Shown piece after piece: positions 1 to 5,861 of a DNA stretch of 6,060 nt; the stretch's first letter is position 1; each line of letters begins with the position of its first letter. A program made the position numbers and the translations under genes. The stretch covers positions 1 to 6,060 of the forward strand of contig JAKAXN010000287.1 of assembly GCA_021816565.1 (NCBI GenBank), read 5' to 3'. The DNA comes from Actinomycetes bacterium (GTDB lineage Bacteria > Actinomycetota > Acidimicrobiia > Acidimicrobiales > Palsa-688). The notes under the pieces are model-generated. The model ran no database searches and was not told the origin of the DNA. It saw nothing but the letters and a program-made list of their open reading frames with translations.

Positions 1-1
1 G

Positions 2-589
2 GAGGCCTACCGGGGCGCCCTGGAAGCGCTGGAGGCGGCCGCCGGCGGGGTGCGACCGGCGGAGATGCCCGCCGCCGACGAGGCCGACGAGCTGTTCGTG
101 CTGCACTACGAGTTCGGCCCGGCCATGGACCGCTACCTGGCGTCGCTGGGCCCCGACGCCCCGGTGCGGACCCTCCGCGAGCTGCGGGACTGGAACCGGG
201 CCCACGCCGGCGAGGCCCTCAAGTACCGCCAGGTGCACGTGGACGTGGCGGTGGGGATCGACCACGAGGCCCGACGCGGGGAGTACCTGGAGGTCCGGGC
301 CCGGGACCGGGCGGCCGCCGAGCAGGCCCTGGAGGGGGCCCTCGAGGGGGCCGACGCCGCGGTGTTCGCCGAGGAGGACGGGGCCACGTGGGCGGCCCGG
401 GCCGGCTGGCCGTGCGTGGCGGTGCCGGCCGGTTACCGGCCGGCCAACCGCCGGCCGTTCTCCGTGACGCTGGTGGGCCGGCCGTGGAGCGAGGATCTGC
501 TCCTGTCCCTGGCGGCCGGGGCCGAGCGGGTCCTGCCCGCCCGCCGGCCGCCGTGGGAGATCAACCCGGCGGTGTTCCGCCGGCTGTAG
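2..589 (+). CDS. Amidase-signature family enzyme, C-terminal part (5' end outside window)
   Basis: The reading frame is already open at base 2, so this is the last 195 residues of a longer gene. A GTG at 50 lies inside it and is not taken as the start. Amidase-signature enzymes (GatA/acetamidase-like) hydrolyse amide bonds with a Ser-cisSer-Lys triad; that core lies upstream and cannot be checked here. Family membership rests on the C-terminal pattern: a segment starting ELFVLHYEFGPAMDRYL, then VRTLRELRDWNRAHAGEALKY, then AGWPCVAVPAGY followed by RPFSVTLVGRPWSEDLLLSLA and a closing RRPPWE. This is the typical amidase ending, in which the enzyme packs a final strand and helix. The substrate cannot be deduced. 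The gene converges on the leftward Rieske gene with only 9 bases between stop codons. Family assignment is firm; a specific function is not. Confidence 0.88.
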   Translation, partial: EAYRGALEALEAAAGGVRPAEMPAADEADELFVLHYEFGPAMDRYLASLGPDAPVRTLRELRDWNRAHAGEALKYRQVHVDVAVGIDHEARRGEYLEVRARDRAAAEQALEGALEGADAAVFAEEDGATWAARAGWPCVAVPAGYRPANRRPFSVTLVGRPWSEDLLLSLAAGAERVLPARRPPWEINPAVFRRL

Positions 590-594
590 CCGGC
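579..594. terminator. Possible short hairpin between convergent genes
   Basis: Two GCCGGC copies at 579-584 and 589-594 flank the loop TGTA and can form a 6-bp all-GC stem. It overlaps the amidase stop codon (587-589), between two converging genes. No T-run follows on either strand, so an intrinsic terminator is only a possibility. GCCGGC is itself palindromic and common in such GC-rich DNA. Confidence 0.25.
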
Positions 595-598
595 TCGC

Positions 599-1522
599 TC
601 AGGCCTTGGCGCTGTCGGCCCGCAGCGCCCGGGTCTCCTCCCGGCGCACCTTCACGCCGTCGGCGCTCTCCCTGGTCTCGTATACGGGCTGGCCGACCAC
701 GGCCGGGCCCCGCCGGACGGCCCCGGTGGCCAGGTCGAAGCGGCTGCCGTGCCACGGGCAGGTCACGCACCCGTCGGCCACCTGACCCTCCGACAGTGGG
801 CCGCCCCGGTGGCTGCAGCGTTCGGCCAGGACCCGCACCCCGTCGGGCTGGCGGGTGGCCATCACCGCGGTGGTGCCGGCCACGGCCCGGACGGGGGTGC
901 CGTCGGCGGGGATGTCGGCGTCGAGGGCGGTCCACTCGGACGGCCCGGTGTCGAAGGCGTTGGTGTCCACCCCCACGCCGAGGGCGTAGGAGAGGTGGCC
1001 GCCCAGCCACCCCCCGGCCGCGGCCAGGCCCATGCCGACCAGGCCCAGGGCCGCGCCGGTGAGATGGCGGTCGCGGCGCCGGGCCCGCCACGACGCCGTG
1101 TAGGCGGAGACGGCGGCGGTGTTGGCGGCCATGTGGACCAGGCCGACCCGCCGCTCGGCCCCGCTGGTGTCCATCCAGTCCGACAGCCCCGAGGCCGCGG
1201 TGGGGCCGGCGGCCAGCAGACCCAGCGCCACCAGCTTGCGGGCCGCCCCCCGCTCCCCCGTCAGGTCCATCAGGGTGGCCGCCCCCCAGCACCCGAGAGG
1301 CAGCGCTATGAGCGCGGGGTGGAGGGGGTGGCCCAGCCACGATCCCGACAGGGCGTCGCGCACCCCCGGCGAGGACAGGGCCCGCCCGGCGGCGTCGCCG
1401 ACCAGCCCGGCGGGGCGGTCCAACTCCCCGGCCTCCTCGATGCGGCGGGCCAGGCCGGCCGGCCCGGACCCCCCGGCGACGGCCCGGCGGGTGAAGATCT
1501 GGTCCTGGTCAGTGCTTCGCAC
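599..1522 (-). CDS. DUF2231 membrane domain fused to Rieske [2Fe-2S] domain
   Basis: The product has 307 residues. Residues 62-180 match the DUF2231 membrane domain: the hallmark SWLGHPLHP (H65, H68), then about four hydrophobic helices near 69-87, 96-113, 127-145 and 154-176. Residues about 198-295 are a Rieske ferredoxin domain with cluster ligands C236/H238 (CSHRGGPL) and C255/H258 (CPWHGSRF). The spacing C-x-H-x16-C-x2-H is canonical, and the acidic loop before CPWH is typical. The protein probably passes electrons at the membrane; partner and substrate are unknown. The GTG at 1522 is the first start after an in-frame TAG (1532-1534), and its ribosome site is weak. It begins 37 bases after the protease gene on the same strand, so it is probably last in a three-gene operon. 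The first 60 residues are soluble and show no signal peptide. Confidence 0.9.
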   Translation of the reverse strand: MRSTDQDQIFTRRAVAGGSGPAGLARRIEEAGELDRPAGLVGDAAGRALSSPGVRDALSGSWLGHPLHPALIALPLGCWGAATLMDLTGERGAARKLVALGLLAAGPTAASGLSDWMDTSGAERRVGLVHMAANTAAVSAYTASWRARRRDRHLTGAALGLVGMGLAAAGGWLGGHLSYALGVGVDTNAFDTGPSEWTALDADIPADGTPVRAVAGTTAVMATRQPDGVRVLAERCSHRGGPLSEGQVADGCVTCPWHGSRFDLATGAVRRGPAVVGQPVYETRESADGVKVRREETRALRADSAKA

Positions 1523-1559
1523 ACCTCGCGCCTACCCGGCCCGGGGCCGGCGTAACCGC

Positions 1560-2657
1560 CTAGCCGGCCAGCTGCCCCAGGGTCACGTTGACGCTGTGGG
1601 TGGTGCCGTTCTGGTCCAGGTAGGTCACCCGGGCCTGCTGGCCCGGGGCCAGCCCGGCCAGGACGTCGGCCAGCACCGCCTGGGTGGGGGTCTTCTGGCC
1701 GGCCACCGCGGTGATGGCCACCCCGGCGGGGATGCCGGCCTTGGCGGCCGCCCCACCGGTCTGCACCGATTCCACCAGCACCCCCACCGGGTTGCCGCCG
1801 GCATCGACGGCGTCCACCCCGGTGATGCCCAGCGCGGCCCGCCCGCTGTCGGTGACGTGACCGGTGGCGATCAGCTGCGGGACGATCTTCTTCACGGTGT
1901 TGGACGGGATGGCGAAGCCGATGCCGGGGGCGGCGCTGGAGTTCGTCTGCTGATCGATGGCCGCCAGGGTGGGGATGCCCACTACCTGGCCGTCGAGGTC
2001 CACCAGCGCCCCGCCGCTGTTACCGGGGTTGATCGGGGCGGACGTCTGGATGGTGGAGGGCAGTACCACCCCGTTGCCCTCGGCGACCTCCCGCCCGTTG
2101 AAGCTGACGATGCCCTCGGTGACCGAGCTGGCCAGGCCCAGCGGGTTGCCGATGGCGAAGACGATGTCGCCCATCTGCATGGAGGTCGAGTCACCGAAGG
2201 TGGCCGGGGACAGGTTGCGGGCGCCGCTCACCCGGATGACCGCCAGGTCGTCGGGGGGATAGGAGCCGACCAGGGTGGCCGGGACCGTCTGGCCGTCGGC
2301 CAGCTTCACCGAGAAGCTGGTGGCGGAACCCACCACGTGGTCGTTGGTGACTATGTCACCTTTGCTGTCATAGATGACGCCGGATCCGAGATCGGAGGTG
2401 GTGCTTATCTCCACCACCTGGGGTCGCACCTTGGCGATCACCGCCACGAAGGCCTGCTGCACCGAGGCGGCCCCGGAGCCGACCGAGCCGGCGGGCGGGG
2501 CCGCCGACGCCCCGGCCGCGGTCGTGGTCGGGGCCGAAGCGGCCGGGCTGTGCCCGGGACTGCAACCGGCCAGCACGGCGGTGGCGAGCAGCCCGGCGGC
2601 CGACGCCGACCGGAGAGGCGGACGACGGCGATGACACGTGGTTCCGGATGTGGTCAC
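1560..2657 (-). CDS. HtrA/DegP-like serine protease, lipoprotein, trypsin plus PDZ domains
   Basis: The product has 365 residues. A basic start (HRRR), a hydrophobic stretch and the lipobox LAGC, with the modified Cys at 32, indicate a membrane-anchored lipoprotein facing outside. A Ser/Ala/Pro/Thr-rich spacer (33-65) follows. The trypsin-like S1C domain (about 68-262) shows the full catalytic triad: H107 in TNDHVVG, D137 in DDLAVI and S214 in PGNSGGAL. A PDZ domain (about 274-362) follows; its usual carboxylate-side G-D turn reads IPAGVAITAV, lacking the customary GD before the ITAV strand. HtrA proteins degrade or refold damaged exported proteins; that role here is inferred from the family. 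The GTG start is backed by a TAAGG ribosome site 6 bases upstream. The gene sits 29 bases after the BON gene and 37 before the Rieske gene, all leftward. Confidence 0.94.
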   Translation of the reverse strand: MTTSGTTCHRRRPPLRSASAAGLLATAVLAGCSPGHSPAASAPTTTAAGASAAPPAGSVGSGAASVQQAFVAVIAKVRPQVVEISTTSDLGSGVIYDSKGDIVTNDHVVGSATSFSVKLADGQTVPATLVGSYPPDDLAVIRVSGARNLSPATFGDSTSMQMGDIVFAIGNPLGLASSVTEGIVSFNGREVAEGNGVVLPSTIQTSAPINPGNSGGALVDLDGQVVGIPTLAAIDQQTNSSAAPGIGFAIPSNTVKKIVPQLIATGHVTDSGRAALGITGVDAVDAGGNPVGVLVESVQTGGAAAKAGIPAGVAITAVAGQKTPTQAVLADVLAGLAPGQQARVTYLDQNGTTHSVNVTLGQLAG

Positions 2658-2663
2658 GCCAGA

Positions 2664-2668
2664 CCTTA
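2664..2668 (-). promoter_or_regulatory. Ribosome binding site for the HtrA-like protease
   Basis: On the minus strand TAAGG lies six bases before the GTG at 2657. This supports that start over others in the open upstream frame. It is a moderate rather than strong Shine-Dalgarno match. Confidence 0.55.
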
Positions 2669-2686
2669 TTCCCCGGTACCGGCGGC

Positions 2687-3154
2687 TCAGCTCACGCTGT
2701 GGTGGCTCTCCTGGCGGTGACCTTCGGAGGGGCGGGTGTCGCCGTCGGCCAGACCGACGTGCAGGTGGGACCGGATGCCCTTGACCCCCGAGACCCGGGA
2801 CACGGCCTGCTCGACGGCTGCGGCATCGTCGGCGGTGGGCACGTCACCGTGCAGGAGGGCCACGTGCTTCTCCACCATCACATGGACGTGCGGCAGGTCC
2901 CGGCGCTTCTCCAGGCCGCCCAGCTCGGAGCGGATGCGGTCGGCCAGGATGTCGTCGGCGACACCCGGGTCCGGGCGGCGGCCGGCCAGCCGGTAGCTGA
3001 TCCCGTCGAGGCGCCCGGAGAGGTAGCGCAGGCGCCGGGCCGCGTCTTCGATCACATGGCAGGCCATGCGGTTGGTGTGGCTTCCGGGCCGCAGCAGCGC
3101 CGCCCCTCCGGCCACGGCCATCCCACCGGCGACCCGTCTCACGTTGATACGCAT
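2687..3154 (-). CDS. BON-domain protein
   Basis: The product has 155 residues. The N-terminus carries Arg residues and a short Gly/Ala-rich hydrophobic stretch (about 8-21), possibly a weak membrane anchor or signal. A helical, Arg-rich linker (32-60) follows. A single BON domain spans about 66-136: a helix (DDILADRIRSEL), then the strand HVHVMVEKHVALLHGDV, then a helix (AAAVEQAVSRVSGV) and a closing strand (IRSHLHVGL), which is the usual alpha-beta-beta-alpha-beta order with the central Gly. BON domains bind membranes or lipids and occur in osmotic-stress and envelope proteins (OsmY type). The tail (137-155) is polar and His-rich. It is the first gene of the leftward group, with an unusually strong ribosome site, followed after 29 bases by the HtrA-like protease. 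That points to an envelope-stress role by inference only. Confidence 0.83.
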   Translation of the reverse strand: MRINVRRVAGGMAVAGGAALLRPGSHTNRMACHVIEDAARRLRYLSGRLDGISYRLAGRRPDPGVADDILADRIRSELGGLEKRRDLPHVHVMVEKHVALLHGDVPTADDAAAVEQAVSRVSGVKGIRSHLHVGLADGDTRPSEGHRQESHHSVS

Positions 3155-3264
3155 CTGCGCTCCTCCTTTTTTCCCCTTCTAGACAGCTACCTGCCCGGAG
3201 ACTCCCCCCGCCAGAGGGCGAAGGTCCCTGTTGGGGCAGCCGGCCGGCGGGCCAGGGTCGGGGT
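3155..3264. promoter_or_regulatory. Divergent intergenic region, presumed promoters for both directions
   Basis: These 110 bases separate the leftward BON-HtrA-Rieske group from the rightward patatin-avidin pair, so both transcripts should start here. The region holds the only AT-rich patch nearby (about 3167-3181). I could not find a convincing -35/-10 pair on either strand, nor a clear operator palindrome. The regulatory role is inferred from gene orientation alone. Confidence 0.5.
3161..3168 (-). promoter_or_regulatory. Strong ribosome binding site for the BON-domain gene
   Basis: On the minus strand AAGGAGGA stands 6 bases before the ATG at 3154, preceded by a run of A. It is a near-perfect Shine-Dalgarno sequence, by far the strongest in the window, and it fixes the start of the BON gene. 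Confidence 0.85.
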
Positions 3265-4398
3265 GTGCTCAGCACCGTGCTCGACGTGTTCCGCCTGCGC
3301 CAGTACTTCGACGTGCTGGCCCGGGGCCGGGAGGTCCTGGCCGGCATCGGTGACGACTGGGGTTTCCTCAACGACGCCCGCCGGGCGCTGGTCCGCCTGC
3401 CGGGGGAGGGCGGCGGCGGCCCGGCCCGGCCACCGTTCCCGCCCACCGACCGCCTCGAGCTGCCCGCCCTCGAGGGGCGCCGGGTGGCGCTGATGGCGAC
3501 CGGCGGCAGCGGGGCCCTGGCGTCGGTGGTGGGCGCGGCCCGGGCCCTGGAGGAGGCCGGGGTGCGCCCGGCCGTGGTCACGCTGTGCTCGGGTTCGGCC
3601 CTGTTCGGCTTCCCGCTGGCCGCCGGGCGGCCCGCCGCCGAGGTGGCGGACTTCTGCCTGTCGCTGCGACCGGAGGACTACGTGGACGTGGACTGGGCGG
3701 CGCTGGCCCGCCTCGGCCCGACCGGGGCCCGGGGATTCGCCGGCATCATCCGGGGCGAGCGGCTGGAGGCGTCCTACCGGCGCCTCCTCGGCGACATGCG
3801 CCTCGGGGACCTGCCCATCCCGGCCTACGCGCCGATCTGGAACATCGAGAAGAACCACACCGAGTACCTGGGGTCGCGCACCTTCCCCGACGTGACGGTG
3901 GCCCGGGCGGTGCGCATGGCGGTTTCGCTGCCTCTTTTCATCGAGCCGGTGGAGCTGGCCGGCGGCCACTGGAGCGACGGGGGGATAGTCGACATCTTCC
4001 CGGTGCGGCCGGTGCTCGACATCGAGCCCCCGCCGGATGTGGCGGTGGCGGTCAACGGCTTCTACCCGCCCGGCTTCGCCGGCGAGGACGCCTCCGGCTG
4101 GGAGGACCGCCGGGCCAGCATCCTGTACGTGGCCAGCCAGGTCCGCACCTGCCAGCAGGTGGAGCTGGCCCGGGCCAACCTGGCCCGGCTGAAGGAGCGG
4201 GTCGAGGTGGTGGCCATCGAGCCGGTCCCCTACAGCAAGGTGCGCGGCGTGGGCTTCTACCGGCAGTTCCTGAGCACGCGGGACTGGGCCGGTTTCATGC
4301 TGGCCGGGCGGTCCGAGACCCGCCGGGCGCTTCGCTCCAGGTACGGCCCCGCTGGGCACTTCGGCCCTGTACCGGCCGGGGACGGCGCGCTTAGTTGA
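3265..4398 (+). CDS. Patatin-like phospholipase/acyl hydrolase family protein
   Basis: The product has 377 residues. Patatin-like enzymes are Ser-Asp dyad lipid acyl hydrolases. Visible parts in order: a glycine-rich oxyanion-type loop ATGGSGAL (78-85) with the helix ASVVGAARALEEAGV; a nucleophile elbow VVTLCSGSALFG with probable S109; and a DGG motif in HWSDGGIVDIFPV with probable D238. The elbow reads L-C-S-G-S where G-x-S-x-G is expected, and the oxyanion loop lacks the usual Arg, so activity is uncertain. Between them AVRMAVSLPLFIEPVEL resembles the family's ARATSAAP-FF segment. There is no signal peptide or membrane segment. GTG 3265 is the first start after an in-frame stop (3145-3147), with only a weak ribosome site; GTGs at 3277 and 3286 are alternatives. 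The stop lies 4 bases before the avidin-like gene, suggesting co-translation. Confidence 0.8.
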   Translation: MLSTVLDVFRLRQYFDVLARGREVLAGIGDDWGFLNDARRALVRLPGEGGGGPARPPFPPTDRLELPALEGRRVALMATGGSGALASVVGAARALEEAGVRPAVVTLCSGSALFGFPLAAGRPAAEVADFCLSLRPEDYVDVDWAALARLGPTGARGFAGIIRGERLEASYRRLLGDMRLGDLPIPAYAPIWNIEKNHTEYLGSRTFPDVTVARAVRMAVSLPLFIEPVELAGGHWSDGGIVDIFPVRPVLDIEPPPDVAVAVNGFYPPGFAGEDASGWEDRRASILYVASQVRTCQQVELARANLARLKERVEVVAIEPVPYSKVRGVGFYRQFLSTRDWAGFMLAGRSETRRALRSRYGPAGHFGPVPAGDGALS

Positions 4399-4402
4399 GG
4401 GC

Positions 4403-4780
4403 ATGACGACAACCACCGCAACGAGCGTCCCGGTGGCCCAGGTGGCCCTGGCCGGGACCTGGGTGAACCAGTACGGATCGCAGCTGACTCTCGAAGTGGA
4501 CGGCCACGGCTCCCTGCGCGGCACCTACAGCTCCGGGTTCGGACCGCTGGCCGGTCGCACCCACCGGCTGCTCGGCCTCTACGACGTCCCCGACGGGCCG
4601 GCCGTCCTGCTCTCGTTCCTCGTCGACTGGACCGAGGCCCACTGTGTGACCGCCTGGTCGGGGCAGTGCTTCGTGGAGGAGCAGGAGATCCGCACCACCT
4701 GGCTCATGACCAGCGAGACCGAGGCGGGCGACGACTGGAAGGCCACCGTCATCGGCCACGACGTGTTCCACCGGTCGTAG
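4403..4780 (+). CDS. Avidin/streptavidin-family biotin-binding protein, no visible signal peptide
   Basis: The product has 125 residues and is almost entirely one avidin beta-barrel. By hand alignment to streptavidin these biotin contacts are kept: N22 (N23), S26 (S27), Y42 (Y43), S44 (S45), W76 (W79), T83 (T90), W85 (W92), W100 (W108), W112 (W120) and D120 (D128). Signature strings are GTWVNQYGS, GTYSS, TAWSGQ, TTWLMTS and DDWKATVIGHD. W112 matches the Trp that reaches into a neighbouring subunit's site, so an oligomer is likely. Differences: the loop after W76 is about four residues shorter than in streptavidin, S88 is replaced by C81, L25 by Y24, and C89 sits where avidin has C83 (GQCF). 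The barrel begins at about residue 17 after a Thr-rich start, with no signal peptide, so the protein appears cytoplasmic. GAGG two bases before ATG 4403 may serve as ribosome site. It directly follows the patatin-like gene. Confidence 0.94.
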   Translation: MTTTTATSVPVAQVALAGTWVNQYGSQLTLEVDGHGSLRGTYSSGFGPLAGRTHRLLGLYDVPDGPAVLLSFLVDWTEAHCVTAWSGQCFVEEQEIRTTWLMTSETEAGDDWKATVIGHDVFHRS

Positions 4781-4803
4781 GGCCGGCGGGCCCGAGTCCG
4801 GCC
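4781..4803 (+). terminator. Possible hairpin after the avidin-like gene
   Basis: GGCCGG (4781-4786) can pair with CCGGCC (4798-4803) across an 11-base loop that itself contains GGGCCC. It begins directly after the avidin stop codon. No T-run follows, so termination here is only a possibility. Confidence 0.25.
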
Positions 4804-4846
4804 GGGCGTTCCATCCAGCGGGCTGACGGAGCGGGCCGGGCCGGGA

Positions 4847-4871
4847 GGGGGCGTGCTAGGAAATGTCCCCC
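4847..4871 (+). promoter_or_regulatory. Leader inverted repeat before the MaoC-like gene
   Basis: GGGGG (4847-4851) and CCCCC (4867-4871) could pair across a 15-base loop that holds AGGA, the only ribosome-site-like sequence before ATG 4873. The loop also contains TAGGAA (4857-4862), a weak -10-like hexamer with no matching -35. The rest of the 92-base gap (4781-4872) shows nothing else convincing. No recognised steroid-regulator (KstR-type) palindrome was seen. Confidence 0.2.
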
Positions 4872-4872
4872 A

Positions 4873-5445
4873 ATGGGCAGTGTCGAAACCGACGACCCGG
4901 CCGGGGGGCTGCGAGAGGCGCTCGACGAGTTCGTCGGGCGGCCGCTCGGCGACGAGGGACCGCACCACGCACCCGACCCGGTCAACGCCGCCATGATCCG
5001 CCACTGGGCCGCGGCCTTCGAGGACGACAACCCGGTCTACACCGACCCGCAGCGGGCGGCGGGCACCCGCTTCAGGGGGATCGTGGCCCCGCCGGCCATG
5101 CTGCAGACCTGGACCATGGCCACCCCGAGGATCACCGGGATCGCCGAGCGGGGCGGCTCACCGGTGGAGCAGCGCGCCGACGGGCTGCTGCCGGTGCTGG
5201 ACCGGGCCGGCTTCACCGGGACGCTGGCGTCCAACTCGGAGTTCGAGTTCGAGAGGTACCTGCGCCCCGGGGAGACGGTCACCTCCGAGGCGGTGGTCGA
5301 GTCCATCTCCGAGGAGAAGCAGACCAGGCTGGGCCCGGGCTATTTCGTCACCTGGGTGACGACCTACCGGGCCGGGGACGGGGAGGTGGTGGGCCGGCAC
5401 CGGTTCCGGATCTTGAAGTTCCAGCCGCCGGCCGGCCCGTCGTGA
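4873..5445 (+). CDS. MaoC/FAS1-dehydratase-like hot-dog protein, ChsH2 N-terminal half-like
   Basis: The product has 190 residues. A single hot-dog domain of the MaoC N-terminal (FAS1-dehydratase-like) type is marked by IRHWAAAFEDDNPVYTD (42-58), then GIVAPPAMLQTW (69-80), then a second half with EFERYLRPGETVTSEAVVESISEEKQTRLGPGYFVTW and RHRFRILKF. The catalytic His of active hydratases (D-x-N-P-x-H) is Tyr here (Y56), so this subunit is probably non-catalytic and shapes the acyl-CoA site beside an active partner. That matches the N-terminal part of mycobacterial ChsH2 in cholesterol side-chain degradation, whose C-terminal DUF35 domain is encoded here by the next gene. The ATG at 4873 is the only good in-frame start; its AGGA ribosome site is 11 bases upstream. 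The stop overlaps the next GTG by four bases (GTGA). The exact substrate is inferred. Confidence 0.85.
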   Translation: MGSVETDDPAGGLREALDEFVGRPLGDEGPHHAPDPVNAAMIRHWAAAFEDDNPVYTDPQRAAGTRFRGIVAPPAMLQTWTMATPRITGIAERGGSPVEQRADGLLPVLDRAGFTGTLASNSEFEFERYLRPGETVTSEAVVESISEEKQTRLGPGYFVTWVTTYRAGDGEVVGRHRFRILKFQPPAGPS

Positions 5446-5861
5446 GCCCGGCCGGGACCCCCCAGCCGCCGGCGCCGACGGTCACGCCCGACACCGCCTT
5501 CTTCTGGGACGGGGTGGGCCGGCACCGGCTGCCCATCCAGCGCTGCTCCGGCTGCGCCACCCTGCGCCACCCGGCCCGGCCCATGTGCCCGCACTGCCAG
5601 TCGACGGAGTGGGACAGCATCGACGCCTCCGGCCGGGGCCGCGTCTTCAGCTTCGTCATGCCCCGCTACCCGGTGTACCCGTGGTTCGACCACCCCTACA
5701 TCGTGGCGCTGATCCAACTCGAGGAGGGCGTCCGCATGGTGTCCAACCTGATCGACTGCCCCCCGGAGGAGGCCTCCATGGGCATGGAGGTGGAGGTCAC
5801 CTACCGGGAGTTCGACGGCGGCCTGGTGCTGCCCCTGTTCCGCCCGGCGGGCCGGCCGTGA
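5442..5861 (+). CDS. DUF35 zinc-ribbon/OB-fold acyl-CoA-associated protein, ChsH2 C-terminal half-like
   Basis: The product has 139 residues. A Pro-rich linker-like start (2-16) leads to TAFFWDGVGRHRLPIQRC, the usual DUF35 N-terminal helix that docks on a thiolase. A rubredoxin-like zinc ribbon follows with C35, C38, C49 and C52 (C-x2-C-x10-C-x2-C), then an OB-fold (about 58-135) with GRGRVFSFVM, HPYIVALIQLEEGVRMVSNLI and MGMEVEVTYREFDGGLVLPLFRP. DUF35 proteins bind acyl-CoA and pair with thiolase-like enzymes. The ChsH2 DUF35 domain pairs with the Ltp2 aldolase that removes the last three side-chain carbons of steroids. The GTG start overlaps the previous stop (GTGA), and its own stop overlaps the next GTG in the same way, so all three genes are probably translated together. 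The family is certain; the steroid role is inferred from neighbours. Confidence 0.9.
   Translation: MSPAGTPQPPAPTVTPDTAFFWDGVGRHRLPIQRCSGCATLRHPARPMCPHCQSTEWDSIDASGRGRVFSFVMPRYPVYPWFDHPYIVALIQLEEGVRMVSNLIDCPPEEASMGMEVEVTYREFDGGLVLPLFRPAGRP

Noticed and set aside
50..589. GTG at 50 as the true start of the amidase gene
   Set aside because: The frame is open back to base 2 and the family is much longer than 179 residues, so the gene is cut by the window edge.
2673..2682. Perfect palindrome CCGGTACCGG between the BON and protease genes
   Set aside because: Ten bases of GC-rich palindrome are expected by chance here, it has no T-run, and it sits just upstream of a ribosome site in an apparent operon.
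1119..2720. Long rightward open frame of 533 codons opposite the HtrA-like protease and Rieske genes
   Set aside because: It is a GC-rich shadow: low-complexity Gly/Ala/Arg/His composition, no domain, and it lies opposite two clearly real genes.
3144..3185. TTGATA (3144-3149) and TAGACA (3180-3185) as a rightward promoter
   Set aside because: The 30-base spacing is too long and the first element lies inside the BON coding region.
3187..4524. Long leftward open frame of 445 codons opposite the patatin-like gene
   Set aside because: It has shadow-frame composition and no recognisable domain, and it overlaps both the patatin-like and avidin genes on the other strand.
4823..4862. CTGACG (4823-4828) and TAGGAA (4857-4862) as a promoter for the MaoC-like gene
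   Set aside because: The spacing of 28 bases is far too long for a sigma-70-type promoter.
4863..5445. ATG at 4863 as the start of a longer version of the DUF35 gene
   Set aside because: Upstream of 5442 this frame is an Arg/Gly-rich shadow of the MaoC-like gene; DUF35 similarity begins only after the GTG at 5442.
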